Assembly (NCBI GenBank): GCA_947479075.1
Contig: CANJZR010000317.1
Coordinates: forward strand, 1 to 5,079
Reading direction: 5' to 3'
Source: Planctomycetaceae bacterium
Lineage (GTDB): Bacteria > Planctomycetota > Planctomycetia > Planctomycetales > Planctomycetaceae
DNA: 5,079 nt
Shown here: one piece after another, positions 1 through 5,079 of the stretch
Numbering within the stretch: the first letter of the stretch is position 1
Layout: every line of letters starts with the position of its first letter
Position numbers and translations under genes: made by a program
The notes under the pieces: model-generated
Databases searched by the model: none
What the model was told of the DNA's origin: nothing
The model's input: only the letters and a program-made list of their open reading frames with translations

Positions 1-1428
1 GAACAGGATCGCCGCCGAACGGGCGGGGTTCAGCCAGCCCAGGCAACCCCAGGCCATCGCGATCAAACAGCCACACGTCGCGAGAGATCCTGCGAGTTGA
101 TTCACTCGACGTTGGCGGGCGAACTGTTGCCACGACTCCAGTGGCCAGAGGGTGAACAGCAGGCCGACGCAGAGACACGCGACCACCAGCTGCGACAGGG
201 CCAGTGGACCAGATACCCAGGTGTTCAACGCATAGCCCACGCCCATCAGGCCGAGCAGCCAGCCGCGTCGAGGAGTACATCCCAGCAGCAATCCGGCAGC
301 CAGTCCCAGCGGACTGAGTATTCCTGCGACGATGAATCCCTTGGTGGCGATGATCGCCGGCATCGCGCTCAGGCTCGAAGACGACCAGAGCCCCAACCGG
401 ATCCAGACGGGATACAGAACCAGTACCGCCGTCCCAGCTGCGGCGGTGAGCCAGAGCGAACGTCGAACACTCTGACGGGGTTCGTGGCCACGCAAACCGA
501 AGCTCATTCCCGTCACTACGCCCAGCAGACAACCTGCCCAGCCAATGAACTTGAGTGGCAATGTTTCCAGGACCAGCTGCTCCGCAGTCCGGTTCGCAGC
601 TTCGAGGGAATACCCGAGTAACAGGGCATTCAGGATAAGAACCACCAGCGGGTAACCCGTGACTGAGGGACTCAGCGCCAGCTGGTCGGCAGGCGAAGTT
701 CGCGGAACATCCGTTGCCTGCGGCGATTGATCGACCCGATCGCCACGCAGAAACAGCGACACCCCAGCACCCAGCAGCAGACACCCGGCGACACTGGTCA
801 GAACCTGATCCGCCGAGACTCGTACAAACAACGTGGATGGTAAGACCGCCCAGCTGAGAGCCACTCCCAGCCAGAAGGCCAGCCGCCGCAACATGGTCTG
901 TTCATGATTGGCTGAAATGCCACGTTGTGGTGCCAGAGCCGGACAGAGCAGGCAACCGCACACGATGGCTGGCGTAAGGACCAGCAACGCCGTGAGTCCC
1001 ATGACGGCGATGGACTTCCACTCACTGGCATACCAGTCAAGTGGGATCAACTCGCGTTGGCGGAGCAGGAGCCTCCACGCCGTAGGCCAGGCTGCAAAAC
1101 CGCAGCTGGCCACGCCCACTCTCCAGAAGAGTGGGACGCGGTCTAACAGTCCCGACACGCGACGCGAAAGCAGCACCGCCACAGTGCAGGCCCAGGCGAG
1201 AGCAAATGTCAGCCGTGCCGAGGGGATCGGCTCAAAGGCCGCCCAGTAGGCCGCACAAACCGCGACCCAGGCTGTTCCGGCAGCGAGTCCGCAGCTCAGC
1301 GAGTGCGACTGAGGGAGTGCCAGGAAACGCGAGACCCACATCCGTGTGGCTTGCAGCATGAGAAAGACACCTGTCACGATCAGGAGCGGACTCCCGACAG
1401 AAACGTGAACTCCCTGTGGAAACTCCAT
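1..1428 (-). CDS. Large polytopic integral membrane protein, partial (C-terminus beyond the left edge), function unknown
   Basis: Reading the minus strand from the ATG at 1428 gives 476 codons with no stop, still open at base 1, so only the N-terminal part is present. The product starts MEFPQGVHVS and is strongly hydrophobic, with roughly 12-14 candidate membrane segments (about residues 12-36, 45-65, 72-88, 104-122, 138-162, 183-203, 208-227, 258-274, 296-311, 324-341, 357-384, 390-408, 412-430 and 446-466). Short Arg-rich linkers lie between them (about 165-182, 228-255, 312-323 and 432-444). No soluble catalytic domain has begun by residue 476. The start is uncertain: GGAA sits too close to the ATG for a normal ribosome binding site, and in-frame alternatives are GTG at codon 18 and ATG at codon 24. 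It is divergent from the DUF1573 gene. I do not recognise the family; a transporter, a glycosyltransferase-type membrane protein or the membrane half of a fused enzyme are all possible. The reading frame is secure, the function is not. Confidence 0.8.
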   Translation of the reverse strand, partial: MEFPQGVHVSVGSPLLIVTGVFLMLQATRMWVSRFLALPQSHSLSCGLAAGTAWVAVCAAYWAAFEPIPSARLTFALAWACTVAVLLSRRVSGLLDRVPLFWRVGVASCGFAAWPTAWRLLLRQRELIPLDWYASEWKSIAVMGLTALLVLTPAIVCGCLLCPALAPQRGISANHEQTMLRRLAFWLGVALSWAVLPSTLFVRVSADQVLTSVAGCLLLGAGVSLFLRGDRVDQSPQATDVPRTSPADQLALSPSVTGYPLVVLILNALLLGYSLEAANRTAEQLVLETLPLKFIGWAGCLLGVVTGMSFGLRGHEPRQSVRRSLWLTAAAGTAVLVLYPVWIRLGLWSSSSLSAMPAIIATKGFIVAGILSPLGLAAGLLLGCTPRRGWLLGLMGVGYALNTWVSGPLALSQLVVACLCVGLLFTLWPLESWQQFARQRRVNQLAGSLATCGCLIAMAWGCLGWLNPARSAAILF

Positions 1429-1456
1429 TTTCCGAACGCGGGGATCACCGGATGGT

Positions 1457-1486
1457 GTTGTATTCCAACCTGTTCCGATCGGGCAA
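1457..1486 (-). promoter_or_regulatory. Candidate promoter for the left membrane-protein gene
   Basis: On the minus strand TTGCCC (1486-1481) is followed after 18 bases by TACAAC (1462-1457), a reasonable fit to a housekeeping -35/-10 pair. Transcription would begin near 1450, giving a leader of about 20 bases before the ATG at 1428. The -35 lies in the left arm of the palindrome. This is pattern matching only; planctomycete promoters are not reliably predicted from the E. coli consensus. Confidence 0.3.
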
Positions 1487-1526
1487 GATCGATCGGCAGG
1501 TCCTGCCGAAATCGGTCTTGCCTCGG
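1475..1526. repeat. Long imperfect inverted repeat (possible operator or leader hairpin) between divergent genes
   Basis: The left half 1475-1500 and the right half 1502-1526 are inverted copies. Pairs are 1475-1478 with 1523-1526, 1482-1493 with 1511-1522 (one G-T), and 1494-1500 with 1502-1508. Bulges lie at 1479-1481 and 1509-1510. That is 23 possible pairs around a single central T; in RNA the innermost pair would open. No T-tract follows on either strand, so it is not an ordinary terminator. Each arm carries TTGCC pointing outward, at the -35 position of the candidate promoters on each side. A shared regulator-binding site is the preferred inference. A small mobile palindromic element or a 5' leader structure are alternatives. 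Confidence 0.6.
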
Positions 1527-1547
1527 GAAAAACGTCTCTGGTATATC
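1518..1547 (+). promoter_or_regulatory. Candidate promoter for the DUF1573 gene
   Basis: TTGCCT (1518-1523) and TATATC (1542-1547) are separated by 18 bases, mirroring the minus-strand candidate. Transcription would start near 1554, leaving a leader of about 60 bases before the ATG at 1617. The -35 lies in the right arm of the palindrome. If correct, the in-frame codons upstream of 1554 cannot be part of the protein, which supports the 1617 start. Confidence 0.3.
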
Positions 1548-1616
1548 GCCGCACGGGAATTTGGCACGACGCCCCCCGTTCTCGCTGTTCGCGAAGACTT
1601 TCCGACGGATCGACCT

Positions 1617-2549
1617 ATGACAACTCCCCATACAGCTGCTCCCGCTTCGCGGTGGTCCGCGAGTGCGTTGTGTGCCCTGGTGTTGCTGGTGCCGGCCGTG
1701 GTGTCGCTCTTTCACTCGGTGGCGGCCAGTCGCACGCAGGCCGCTGTCGCCGGACCTGATCGGCCCGCGTTGGCATTCGATCAGTACATGGTCAACTTCG
1801 GCGAGGCTCAGTCGCGTCCGATTCACGAGGCCCAGTTCTACTTCCGAAATCGCAGCTCGCGTCCCGTCAAGATCACAGCTGTGAACCCCAGCTGTGGCTG
1901 TTTGACGCCCCGGATCGTCGGTTTCAATGCTCAGCGCCGCCATGAAGAACGCTCGGAGTTTGCCCCTGGCGAGTATGGCGTGCTGGCGATGGGGATACGA
2001 CCGGCGAAGGAACAACCTGGCGACAAGAGTTACACCGTCGTTGTCGACTACGATGATGGCCAGAAGCGATCAGAGACTCTCGAGTTTCGGATTACCCTTC
2101 CCAAAAAGAAGCTGACTGTTGAGCCGAACGAAATCTACTTCTATCAGATGACCGGCGAGCCCGATTCACGAGTCATCATGGTTCGCGACTTCCGTGACAG
2201 GCCAGCCCAGGTCGTGGGCGTCGAAGTCTTGACCGCAGGTCGAAAGGGGCAGGGCGAGCCGTTCGGAGGTGTGTCTGCTGTTCTGGGCGAAGCAACCACC
2301 GGAGCCGATGGCGAACAGACTTACCCGATTCAAGTGAGTGTCGCTCCCGATCAACCGACCGGGCGACACAATGGCTGGATCGTGATCACGACCAATGACC
2401 CCGATTCTCCAAAGATCAAGATTCCCCTGCTGGTCTTCGGCAAAGAGCAGGCCGCTTCTGGTGGAGTGGCATCCGAGAAGTCCACCCCCGAGGTCTATGG
2501 CCCCGCCCCACAATCCGCCGCAGCTCCCAGCGAGTCAAAAACCGAATAG
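1617..2549 (+). CDS. DUF1573 domain protein, exported or membrane-anchored
   Basis: The 310-residue product has a hydrophobic signal or anchor segment at about 15-37 after a short N-terminus with one Arg, so it should act outside the cytoplasm. Residues about 50-100 match the DUF1573 pattern: LAFDQYMVNFGE, an aromatic strand YFRNRSSRPVKI, then NPSCGC (90-95). The family is an immunoglobulin-like beta-sandwich of unknown biochemical role. A second beta-rich region at about 165-276 ends with GWIVITTNDPDSPKIKIPLLV, the usual close of such a repeat. Residues 277-310 are a Ser/Ala/Pro-rich, probably disordered tail. The frame stays open upstream to a GTG at 1416 with an ATG at 1452, but those 67 extra codons lack signal-peptide character, cross the palindrome and overlap the opposite gene, so 1617 is preferred. 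There is no strong ribosome binding site. It is convergent with mscL across a terminator. The family call is firm and the function unknown. Confidence 0.9.
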   Translation: MTTPHTAAPASRWSASALCALVLLVPAVVSLFHSVAASRTQAAVAGPDRPALAFDQYMVNFGEAQSRPIHEAQFYFRNRSSRPVKITAVNPSCGCLTPRIVGFNAQRRHEERSEFAPGEYGVLAMGIRPAKEQPGDKSYTVVVDYDDGQKRSETLEFRITLPKKKLTVEPNEIYFYQMTGEPDSRVIMVRDFRDRPAQVVGVEVLTAGRKGQGEPFGGVSAVLGEATTGADGEQTYPIQVSVAPDQPTGRHNGWIVITTNDPDSPKIKIPLLVFGKEQAASGGVASEKSTPEVYGPAPQSAAAPSESKTE

Positions 2550-2566
2550 ACCCGACCAACAAACGC

Positions 2567-2599
2567 AAAAAAGGCGAGGTGAATCCACCTCGCCTTTTT
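2567..2599. terminator. Bidirectional intrinsic terminator between the DUF1573 gene and mscL
   Basis: GGCGAGGTG (2573-2581) and its exact complement CACCTCGCC (2586-2594) form a 9-bp GC-rich stem closed by the tetraloop AATC. The stem is flanked by six A on the left (2567-2572) and five T on the right (2595-2599), so a U-tract follows the hairpin on both strands. It lies 17 bases after the DUF1573 stop and 26 bases beyond the mscL stop, as expected for convergent genes sharing one terminator. Confidence 0.95.
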
Positions 2600-2625
2600 C
2601 GTTTGAGTGTGCAGTCTCAATGACG

Positions 2626-2997
2626 TTATTTCTTCAACGCGTCCCGGATCTCGGTCAGCAAAACTTCGGTGGGTGTGGGGCCCGGAGGCGGTGCTGCCTC
2701 TTCCTTGGCCTTCATCATCGCCATGACGTAGTTCATGGGTTTGATGATCAGGAAGAAGACCACAGCTGCGACGATCAGAAAGTTGAGAATGGCACTGATC
2801 ACCATGCCGATGTCAAATATGCCTAGACGGATGGGCTGGTTCAGATCTTTGCTGTCCAAGAAATAGCCGATAATCGGCTGCACGATCCCGTCTGTGAATG
2901 CCTTGACGATGCCACTAAACGCAGCACCGATAATCACACCGGTGGAAAGATCGACGACATTTCCTTTGAGAATAAACTTCTTGAACTCGTCCAACAT
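2626..2997 (-). CDS. mscL: Large-conductance mechanosensitive channel MscL
   Basis: MscL is an inner-membrane homopentamer that opens under extreme membrane tension and releases solutes during hypo-osmotic shock. The 123-residue product begins MLDEFKKFILKGNVVDLSTG, the amphipathic N-terminal helix and the hallmark GNVVDL signature. It continues into TM1 with GVIIGAAFSGIV (20-31), the pore-constriction region. TM2 lies at about 62-87 (ending FFLIIKP), followed by a charged linker KAKEE, a Pro-rich stretch and the C-terminal bundle helix EVLLTEIRDALKK, which closely resembles the E. coli end. The extracellular loop (about 45-61) is shorter than in E. coli MscL, explaining 123 rather than 136 residues. 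The frame extends to a GTG at 3012, but the ATG at 2997 has GGAGG 8 bases upstream and matches the family N-terminus, so it is the chosen start. The gene appears monocistronic with its own promoter and shared terminator. Confidence 0.97.
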   Translation of the reverse strand: MLDEFKKFILKGNVVDLSTGVIIGAAFSGIVKAFTDGIVQPIIGYFLDSKDLNQPIRLGIFDIGMVISAILNFLIVAAVVFFLIIKPMNYVMAMMKAKEEAAPPPGPTPTEVLLTEIRDALKK

Positions 2998-3001
2998 GGA
3001 A

Positions 3002-3012
3002 AGAGCCTCCAC
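3002..3012 (-). promoter_or_regulatory. Ribosome binding site of mscL
   Basis: On the minus strand GGTGGAGG precedes the ATG at 2997 with 8 bases between GGAGG and the start codon. It overlaps an in-frame GTG at 3012 that could be mistaken for the start; the Shine-Dalgarno position favours 2997. Confidence 0.8.
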
Positions 3013-3090
3013 CAGAATTGAAGATCACGAGAAGAAAACACCACCGGCAAGGAGTCTGAAATCGACTCGTTCCGGATGATATGGAGGCAA

Positions 3091-3118
3091 TTTATAAACA
3101 CGAATATCAAACTGTCGG
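3091..3118 (-). promoter_or_regulatory. Candidate mscL promoter
   Basis: On the minus strand CCGACA (3118-3113) is followed after 16 bases by TATAAA (3096-3091). This is the best -10 match in the intergenic region and is locally AT-rich. Transcription would begin near 3084, giving an untranslated leader of about 87 bases before the mscL ATG. The leader contains a small inverted repeat (GAGTC at 3052-3056, GACTC at 3064-3068). Inferred from sequence pattern only. Confidence 0.4.
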
Positions 3119-3168
3119 ATGACTCTCGCATTTCTCGATGAACCCGCAGCTGCCGACACTCGAACGCA

Positions 3169-3192
3169 GATGCGGACTGTTCCCTCCGCATT
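3169..3192. repeat. Small hairpin in the mscL-tRNA spacer
   Basis: GATGCGGA (3169-3176) pairs with TCCGCATT (3185-3192) around the 8-base loop CTGTTCCC; seven Watson-Crick pairs plus one G-T. No T-tract follows on either strand, so terminator function is not supported. It lies about 50 bases upstream of the mscL promoter candidate. Role unknown. Confidence 0.35.
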
Positions 3193-3378
3193 CTCTCAGA
3201 TCCACGGTTTCGATTGTGCCTAGGGGTGGGTCTCCCGTTCTTGAGTTGTCAGGGGGACGCACCGCTTTTCCGGGCACCGCGAGCCCGAATCCCGCCACTT
3301 TAGCCCGTGTAATCCGAACCTTCTGTCCGGGAGTCGCGTCTGAATGGGGCTGATGTCGCGAGAACACCCGCCGATCGC

Positions 3379-3407
3379 TTGCTCCCCTCGAAATCGCCGG
3401 GTATCCT
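3379..3407 (+). promoter_or_regulatory. Candidate promoter for tRNA-His
   Basis: TTGCTC (3379-3384) and TATCCT (3402-3407) are separated by exactly 17 bases and end 12 bases before the first nucleotide of the mature tRNA. The hexamers match the consensus at three and four positions. Placement and spacing are good and the sequence match is moderate. Confidence 0.4.
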
Positions 3408-3420
3408 TTCCACTCACACG

Positions 3421-3494
3421 GTGGGATTAGCTCAGTTGGTTAGAGCGTCGGATTGTGGATCCGAAGGTCGCGGGTTCGAGCCCCGTATCTCACC
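3421..3494 (+). tRNA. tRNA-His (anticodon GTG)
   Basis: All four arms fold. The acceptor stem is GTGGGAT (3421-3427) with ATCTCAC (3487-3493, one G-T). The D arm is GCTC/GAGC. The anticodon stem TCGGA/TCCGA (3448-3452, 3460-3464) encloses the loop TTGTGGA, giving anticodon GTG at 3455-3457, which reads histidine codons. The T arm is GCGGG with TTCGAGC and CCCGT (3470-3486). Position 73 is C (3494) and the preceding base 3420 is G. This supplies the G(-1):C73 pair that marks histidine tRNAs and is read by histidyl-tRNA synthetase; the mature 5' end is therefore probably 3420. The 3' CCA is not encoded (CCTTTT follows), so it must be added by CCA-tRNA nucleotidyltransferase. A short T-rich stretch follows. 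Confidence 0.98.
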
Positions 3495-3569
3495 CTTTTC
3501 TATTTCCGAACTGGACCTCTGTGGCAGGCGGCCCGGAACGTGTCATTCGGTAATGCTTGAGCAGCGTAC

Positions 3570-3574
3570 GGGAG
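3570..3574 (+). promoter_or_regulatory. Ribosome binding site of the mutase-like gene
   Basis: GGGAG lies 7 bases before the ATG at 3582, a normal Shine-Dalgarno arrangement. It decides the start of the mutase-like protein and keeps the Cys/His cluster within the translated product. Confidence 0.6.
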
Positions 3575-3581
3575 CCCACGG

Positions 3582-4877
3582 ATGGAGCCCGATTCGAATC
3601 CCGAACCAGCTGCGCCGCAAGAACTTACTTCAGTTGCCCGGACATCGTTGATCTACCGCTGTCCGGGGGAGCCCGATGAGATCTCCGAGGGGGTCCACCT
3701 CTCCCGACTGTCGACGTTTTATCACAAGTGCCGCAACTGCGAACACCGCGTTGATGTCGCCCGGCTCGCTCCTTCGCTCCAGCGCCAATGGGAACAGCTG
3801 ATCCAGCCCCCGGAACAGCCAGGTCTGTTTCAAACCGACGGTGTTCGTGGGCTCTATCTCAACCAGCTGACCCGCAATGAGGCCTCACAAGTGGCTGCGG
3901 CGTTTGTTTCCACGTTGCGTGAGGTCGTGGAGATCTGGCGGACAAGGCACCAGGTCCCGCCGTCTCGCTGGTTGAAAGTCGTCTTTGGGCATGACAATCG
4001 CCCTTCGTCTCCCGATCTGGCCATCGCAGCTGCGACCGCGTTGCGGCAACATGGGTGCGAGCTGATTGATCTCGGCTGGTCGGTTCGTCCGCAACTCGAT
4101 CTGGTTTTAAGATCGACCGGAGCAGATGGGGCATTCTTCGTGACCGGCCACGATTCGCCGAACGGTTGGAATGGGTGCGACCTGGTTGGTCCGGATGGGA
4201 TCGTCTGGTCACGAGGCGGAGTTCTCGATCTGGTGGAGCAGCGGTTTCAGCAGTCCTGCCCGAGATTAGAACGCGAGTCTGCTCCTCAGACCCATCGCGA
4301 TGCGACCAGCGAAACACTGGCGCTGGTGCGAAGTGAATTACACGGACTGCGGCCGCTCATTGTGGCGATCGAATGCCGCGAGCCCACACTGGAGAAATTG
4401 ATCGCGGCTTCCCAGCCTGACTGGCCGGGGAGGCTATTGCTGAACGCTCAGCGCGCGGATGGGGAGCCCGCAGCTGACGTGGCTTTCCGGATGGGCGAAG
4501 ACGCCCGGCAGTGCGAGATGTTTGACGAGGCCGCGCAGCTGGTCTCTGTGCGTCGCATCCTGTTCGGGTTAGGGGAGCTGTTACTGACGGAACACCCGCA
4601 TGTGGATGTCGTACTCAGTGACGAGATGTTCGAACGCTGCGGGTGGACTGTAGAACGTTGCGGGCCGGGGTATCTGGTGTTCCATCGCGGAGGTCCCAGC
4701 GAGGAGCAGATGTTGCGGACGATGCAGAGCCTCAACTCGTCGCTGGGTGGCGACGGGCAGGGGCGATACTGGATTCGTCAGGCGGGACAGGTTCGCTGCG
4801 AGGCGTGGCTGACAGCTGCCATGATCCTCAAGTCGATGAGCCGCACCGATGGCCGGGCATCAGAATGGAGCCAGTGA
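3582..4877 (+). CDS. Phosphoglucomutase/phosphomannomutase-like protein with Cys/His-rich N-terminus, probably lacking mutase activity
   Basis: The start is supported by GGGAG 7 bases before the ATG. The 431-residue product has a Cys/His cluster at 27-55 (C27, H39, H48, C50, C53, H55), a possible zinc-binding knuckle. It then follows the alpha-D-phosphohexomutase order: LFQTDGVRG (82-90, like FGTDGIRG), FGHDNRPSSP (135-144, like GRDTRxSS), LIDLGWSVRPQL (161-172) and FVTGHDSPNGWNG (186-198) where family members have TASHNP. A match to domain 2 ends in DVAFRMGEDARQCEMFDE (299-315) in place of the DGDADR metal loop, and GDGQG (390-394) sits where the sugar-binding GExSG loop is expected. The protein ends soon afterwards, so the usual fourth, phosphate-binding domain appears absent. 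Known enzymes use the active-site serine as phosphocarrier and the Asp loop for magnesium; both are altered here. A regulatory, binding or changed-reaction role is inferred. It lies 87 bases after tRNA-His and is probably a separate unit. I have an unverified impression that similar proteins occur in other planctomycetes. Confidence 0.88.
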   Translation: MEPDSNPEPAAPQELTSVARTSLIYRCPGEPDEISEGVHLSRLSTFYHKCRNCEHRVDVARLAPSLQRQWEQLIQPPEQPGLFQTDGVRGLYLNQLTRNEASQVAAAFVSTLREVVEIWRTRHQVPPSRWLKVVFGHDNRPSSPDLAIAAATALRQHGCELIDLGWSVRPQLDLVLRSTGADGAFFVTGHDSPNGWNGCDLVGPDGIVWSRGGVLDLVEQRFQQSCPRLERESAPQTHRDATSETLALVRSELHGLRPLIVAIECREPTLEKLIAASQPDWPGRLLLNAQRADGEPAADVAFRMGEDARQCEMFDEAAQLVSVRRILFGLGELLLTEHPHVDVVLSDEMFERCGWTVERCGPGYLVFHRGGPSEEQMLRTMQSLNSSLGGDGQGRYWIRQAGQVRCEAWLTAAMILKSMSRTDGRASEWSQ

Positions 4878-4909
4878 TCGTGAGCTCGTTCTGCTCCTCA
4901 CGCTGGCTC
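4868..4909. terminator. Inverted repeat at the convergent junction, possible terminator
   Basis: GAGCCAG (4868-4874) pairs with CTGGCTC (4903-4909) and CGTGAG (4879-4884) pairs with CTCACG (4897-4902). This gives 13 bp with a four-base bulge TGAT (4875-4878) and a 12-base loop. The bulge holds the TGA stop codon of the mutase-like gene (4875-4877). The structure lies between the two convergent stops, but no real T-tract follows on either strand, so intrinsic termination would be weak. Confidence 0.4.
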
Positions 4910-4918
4910 GAAAATGCA

Positions 4919-5079
4919 TCAAACATCGCGTCGAGCGTAGAACATCCGCAACCGCTGGCAGGCCCTCTCCACCATCTCTTCCACGCTGACCGGGTTCGGG
5001 CGTGCGGAGTGCAACAACTCTGCCAGTGAAACCAGAGTCTCGCGAGTGAGTGTGGGGTGCAGTGCCAGCAGCAGGCGGC
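4919..5079 (-). CDS. C-terminal fragment of an unrecognised protein (right edge)
   Basis: Reading the minus strand from the right edge gives 52 uninterrupted codons ending at a TGA at 4921-4919. The residues look like genuine protein: RLLLALHPTLTRETLVSLAE, then LLHSARPNPVSVEEMVERAC and QRLRMFYARRDV. These are mostly helical, with regular hydrophobic spacing, and end in a basic tail. The gene is convergent with the mutase-like gene, the two stops being 41 bases apart. No family motif is recognisable in so short a piece. The fact that this is a coding tail is inferred from composition and plausible gene arrangement; the plus-strand frame across the same bases looks like a shadow. Confidence 0.6.
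   Translation of the reverse strand, partial: RLLLALHPTLTRETLVSLAELLHSARPNPVSVEEMVERACQRLRMFYARRDV

Larger units (their letters stand above)
2998..3419. other. Gene-poor intergenic region between mscL and tRNA-His
   Basis: No convincing protein gene is seen in these 422 bases. Reading frames are open on both strands across 3107-3367 (minus, GTG start) and 3138-3353 (plus), but neither has a ribosome binding site or a recognisable domain, and they overlap almost fully, as chance frames in GC-rich DNA do. Visible content is the mscL promoter candidate (3091-3118), an 8-bp hairpin (3169-3176 with 3185-3192, core TGCGGA/TCCGCA), a 5-bp hairpin CGGGC/GCCCG (3271-3275 with 3283-3287) and the tRNA promoter candidate (3379-3407). 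The stretch 3200-3360 is long for a plain spacer; an untranslated RNA or a degenerate repeat is possible but not demonstrable here. Confidence 0.5.

Noticed and set aside
97..621. Plus-strand open frame of 174 codons rich in Gln, Arg and Ser
   Set aside because: Composition is that of an antisense shadow of the hydrophobic minus-strand frame covering 1-1428; it has no domain and no ribosome binding site.
798..1040. Minus-strand open frame of 80 codons
   Set aside because: It is in another frame of the same strand as the long membrane-protein frame and its product is Trp/Ser/Arg-rich without sense; a shadow.
1380..2015. Minus-strand open frame of 211 codons antisense to the DUF1573 gene
   Set aside because: Lies opposite a well-supported domain gene and has shadow composition rich in Arg, His and Gly; no family resemblance.
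3496..3581. Possible tRNA terminator hairpin or second tRNA between tRNA-His and the next gene
   Set aside because: Only a weak long-range TTCCG/CGGAA pairing (3504-3508 with 3534-3538) is seen, with no second cloverleaf; not strong enough to annotate.
3379..3651. Plus-strand frame containing LAQLVRASDCGSEGRGFEPR
   Set aside because: This is the familiar false peptide produced by translating a tRNA gene; it covers tRNA-His at 3421-3494.
3859..4317. Minus-strand open frame of 152 codons opposite the mutase-like gene
   Set aside because: Arg/Ser/Pro-rich antisense shadow; the plus frame has clear family motifs.
4643..5029. Plus-strand frame of 128 codons crossing the end of the mutase-like gene
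   Set aside because: It is out of frame with the real gene for most of its length, has no ribosome binding site, and overlaps the better minus-strand coding tail at 4919-5079.
1..5079. CRISPR array, insertion sequence or phage genes
   Set aside because: No regularly spaced direct repeats, no terminal inverted repeats flanking a transposase frame, and no transposase or integrase motif seen on either strand.

Overview
The window looks like chromosomal DNA from a GC-rich bacterium, most probably a planctomycete. This rests on three things: a DUF1573 protein with an SCGC motif, a phosphohexomutase-like protein with an N-terminal Cys/His cluster of a kind I associate with planctomycetes, and loosely packed, mostly monocistronic genes with weak Shine-Dalgarno signals. 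The taxonomic call is inference. I see no insertion sequence, phage gene or CRISPR array.

Layout, left to right. (1) Bases 1-1428, minus strand: 476 codons of a large multi-pass membrane protein that enters from the left edge. Its 5' end is inside the window and its 3' end is not. (2) Bases 1429-1616: a divergent promoter region with a long imperfect palindrome whose two arms each carry an outward-facing TTGCC, a possible shared operator. (3) Bases 1617-2549, plus: a secreted or membrane-anchored DUF1573 protein. (4) Bases 2567-2599: a strong bidirectional intrinsic terminator. (5) Bases 2626-2997, minus: mscL, the large-conductance mechanosensitive channel, with a clear ribosome binding site and a plausible promoter. 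(6) Bases 2998-3419: about 420 bases without a convincing gene, holding an mscL promoter candidate, small hairpins and a tRNA promoter candidate. (7) Bases 3421-3494, plus: tRNA-His(GTG). (8) Bases 3582-4877, plus: a phosphoglucomutase/phosphomannomutase-family protein that appears to have lost the catalytic serine and the metal-binding loop. (9) Bases 4919-5079, minus: the last 52 codons of an unrecognised gene entering from the right edge, convergent with gene 8 across a hairpin.

Functionally the genes do not form one pathway. Transcription is organised as a divergent pair (membrane protein / DUF1573) followed by two convergent pairs (DUF1573 / mscL and mutase-like / right-edge gene), each convergent junction carrying an inverted repeat. 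The most interesting items are the degenerate mutase with its Cys/His-rich N-terminus and the symmetric divergent promoter palindrome.
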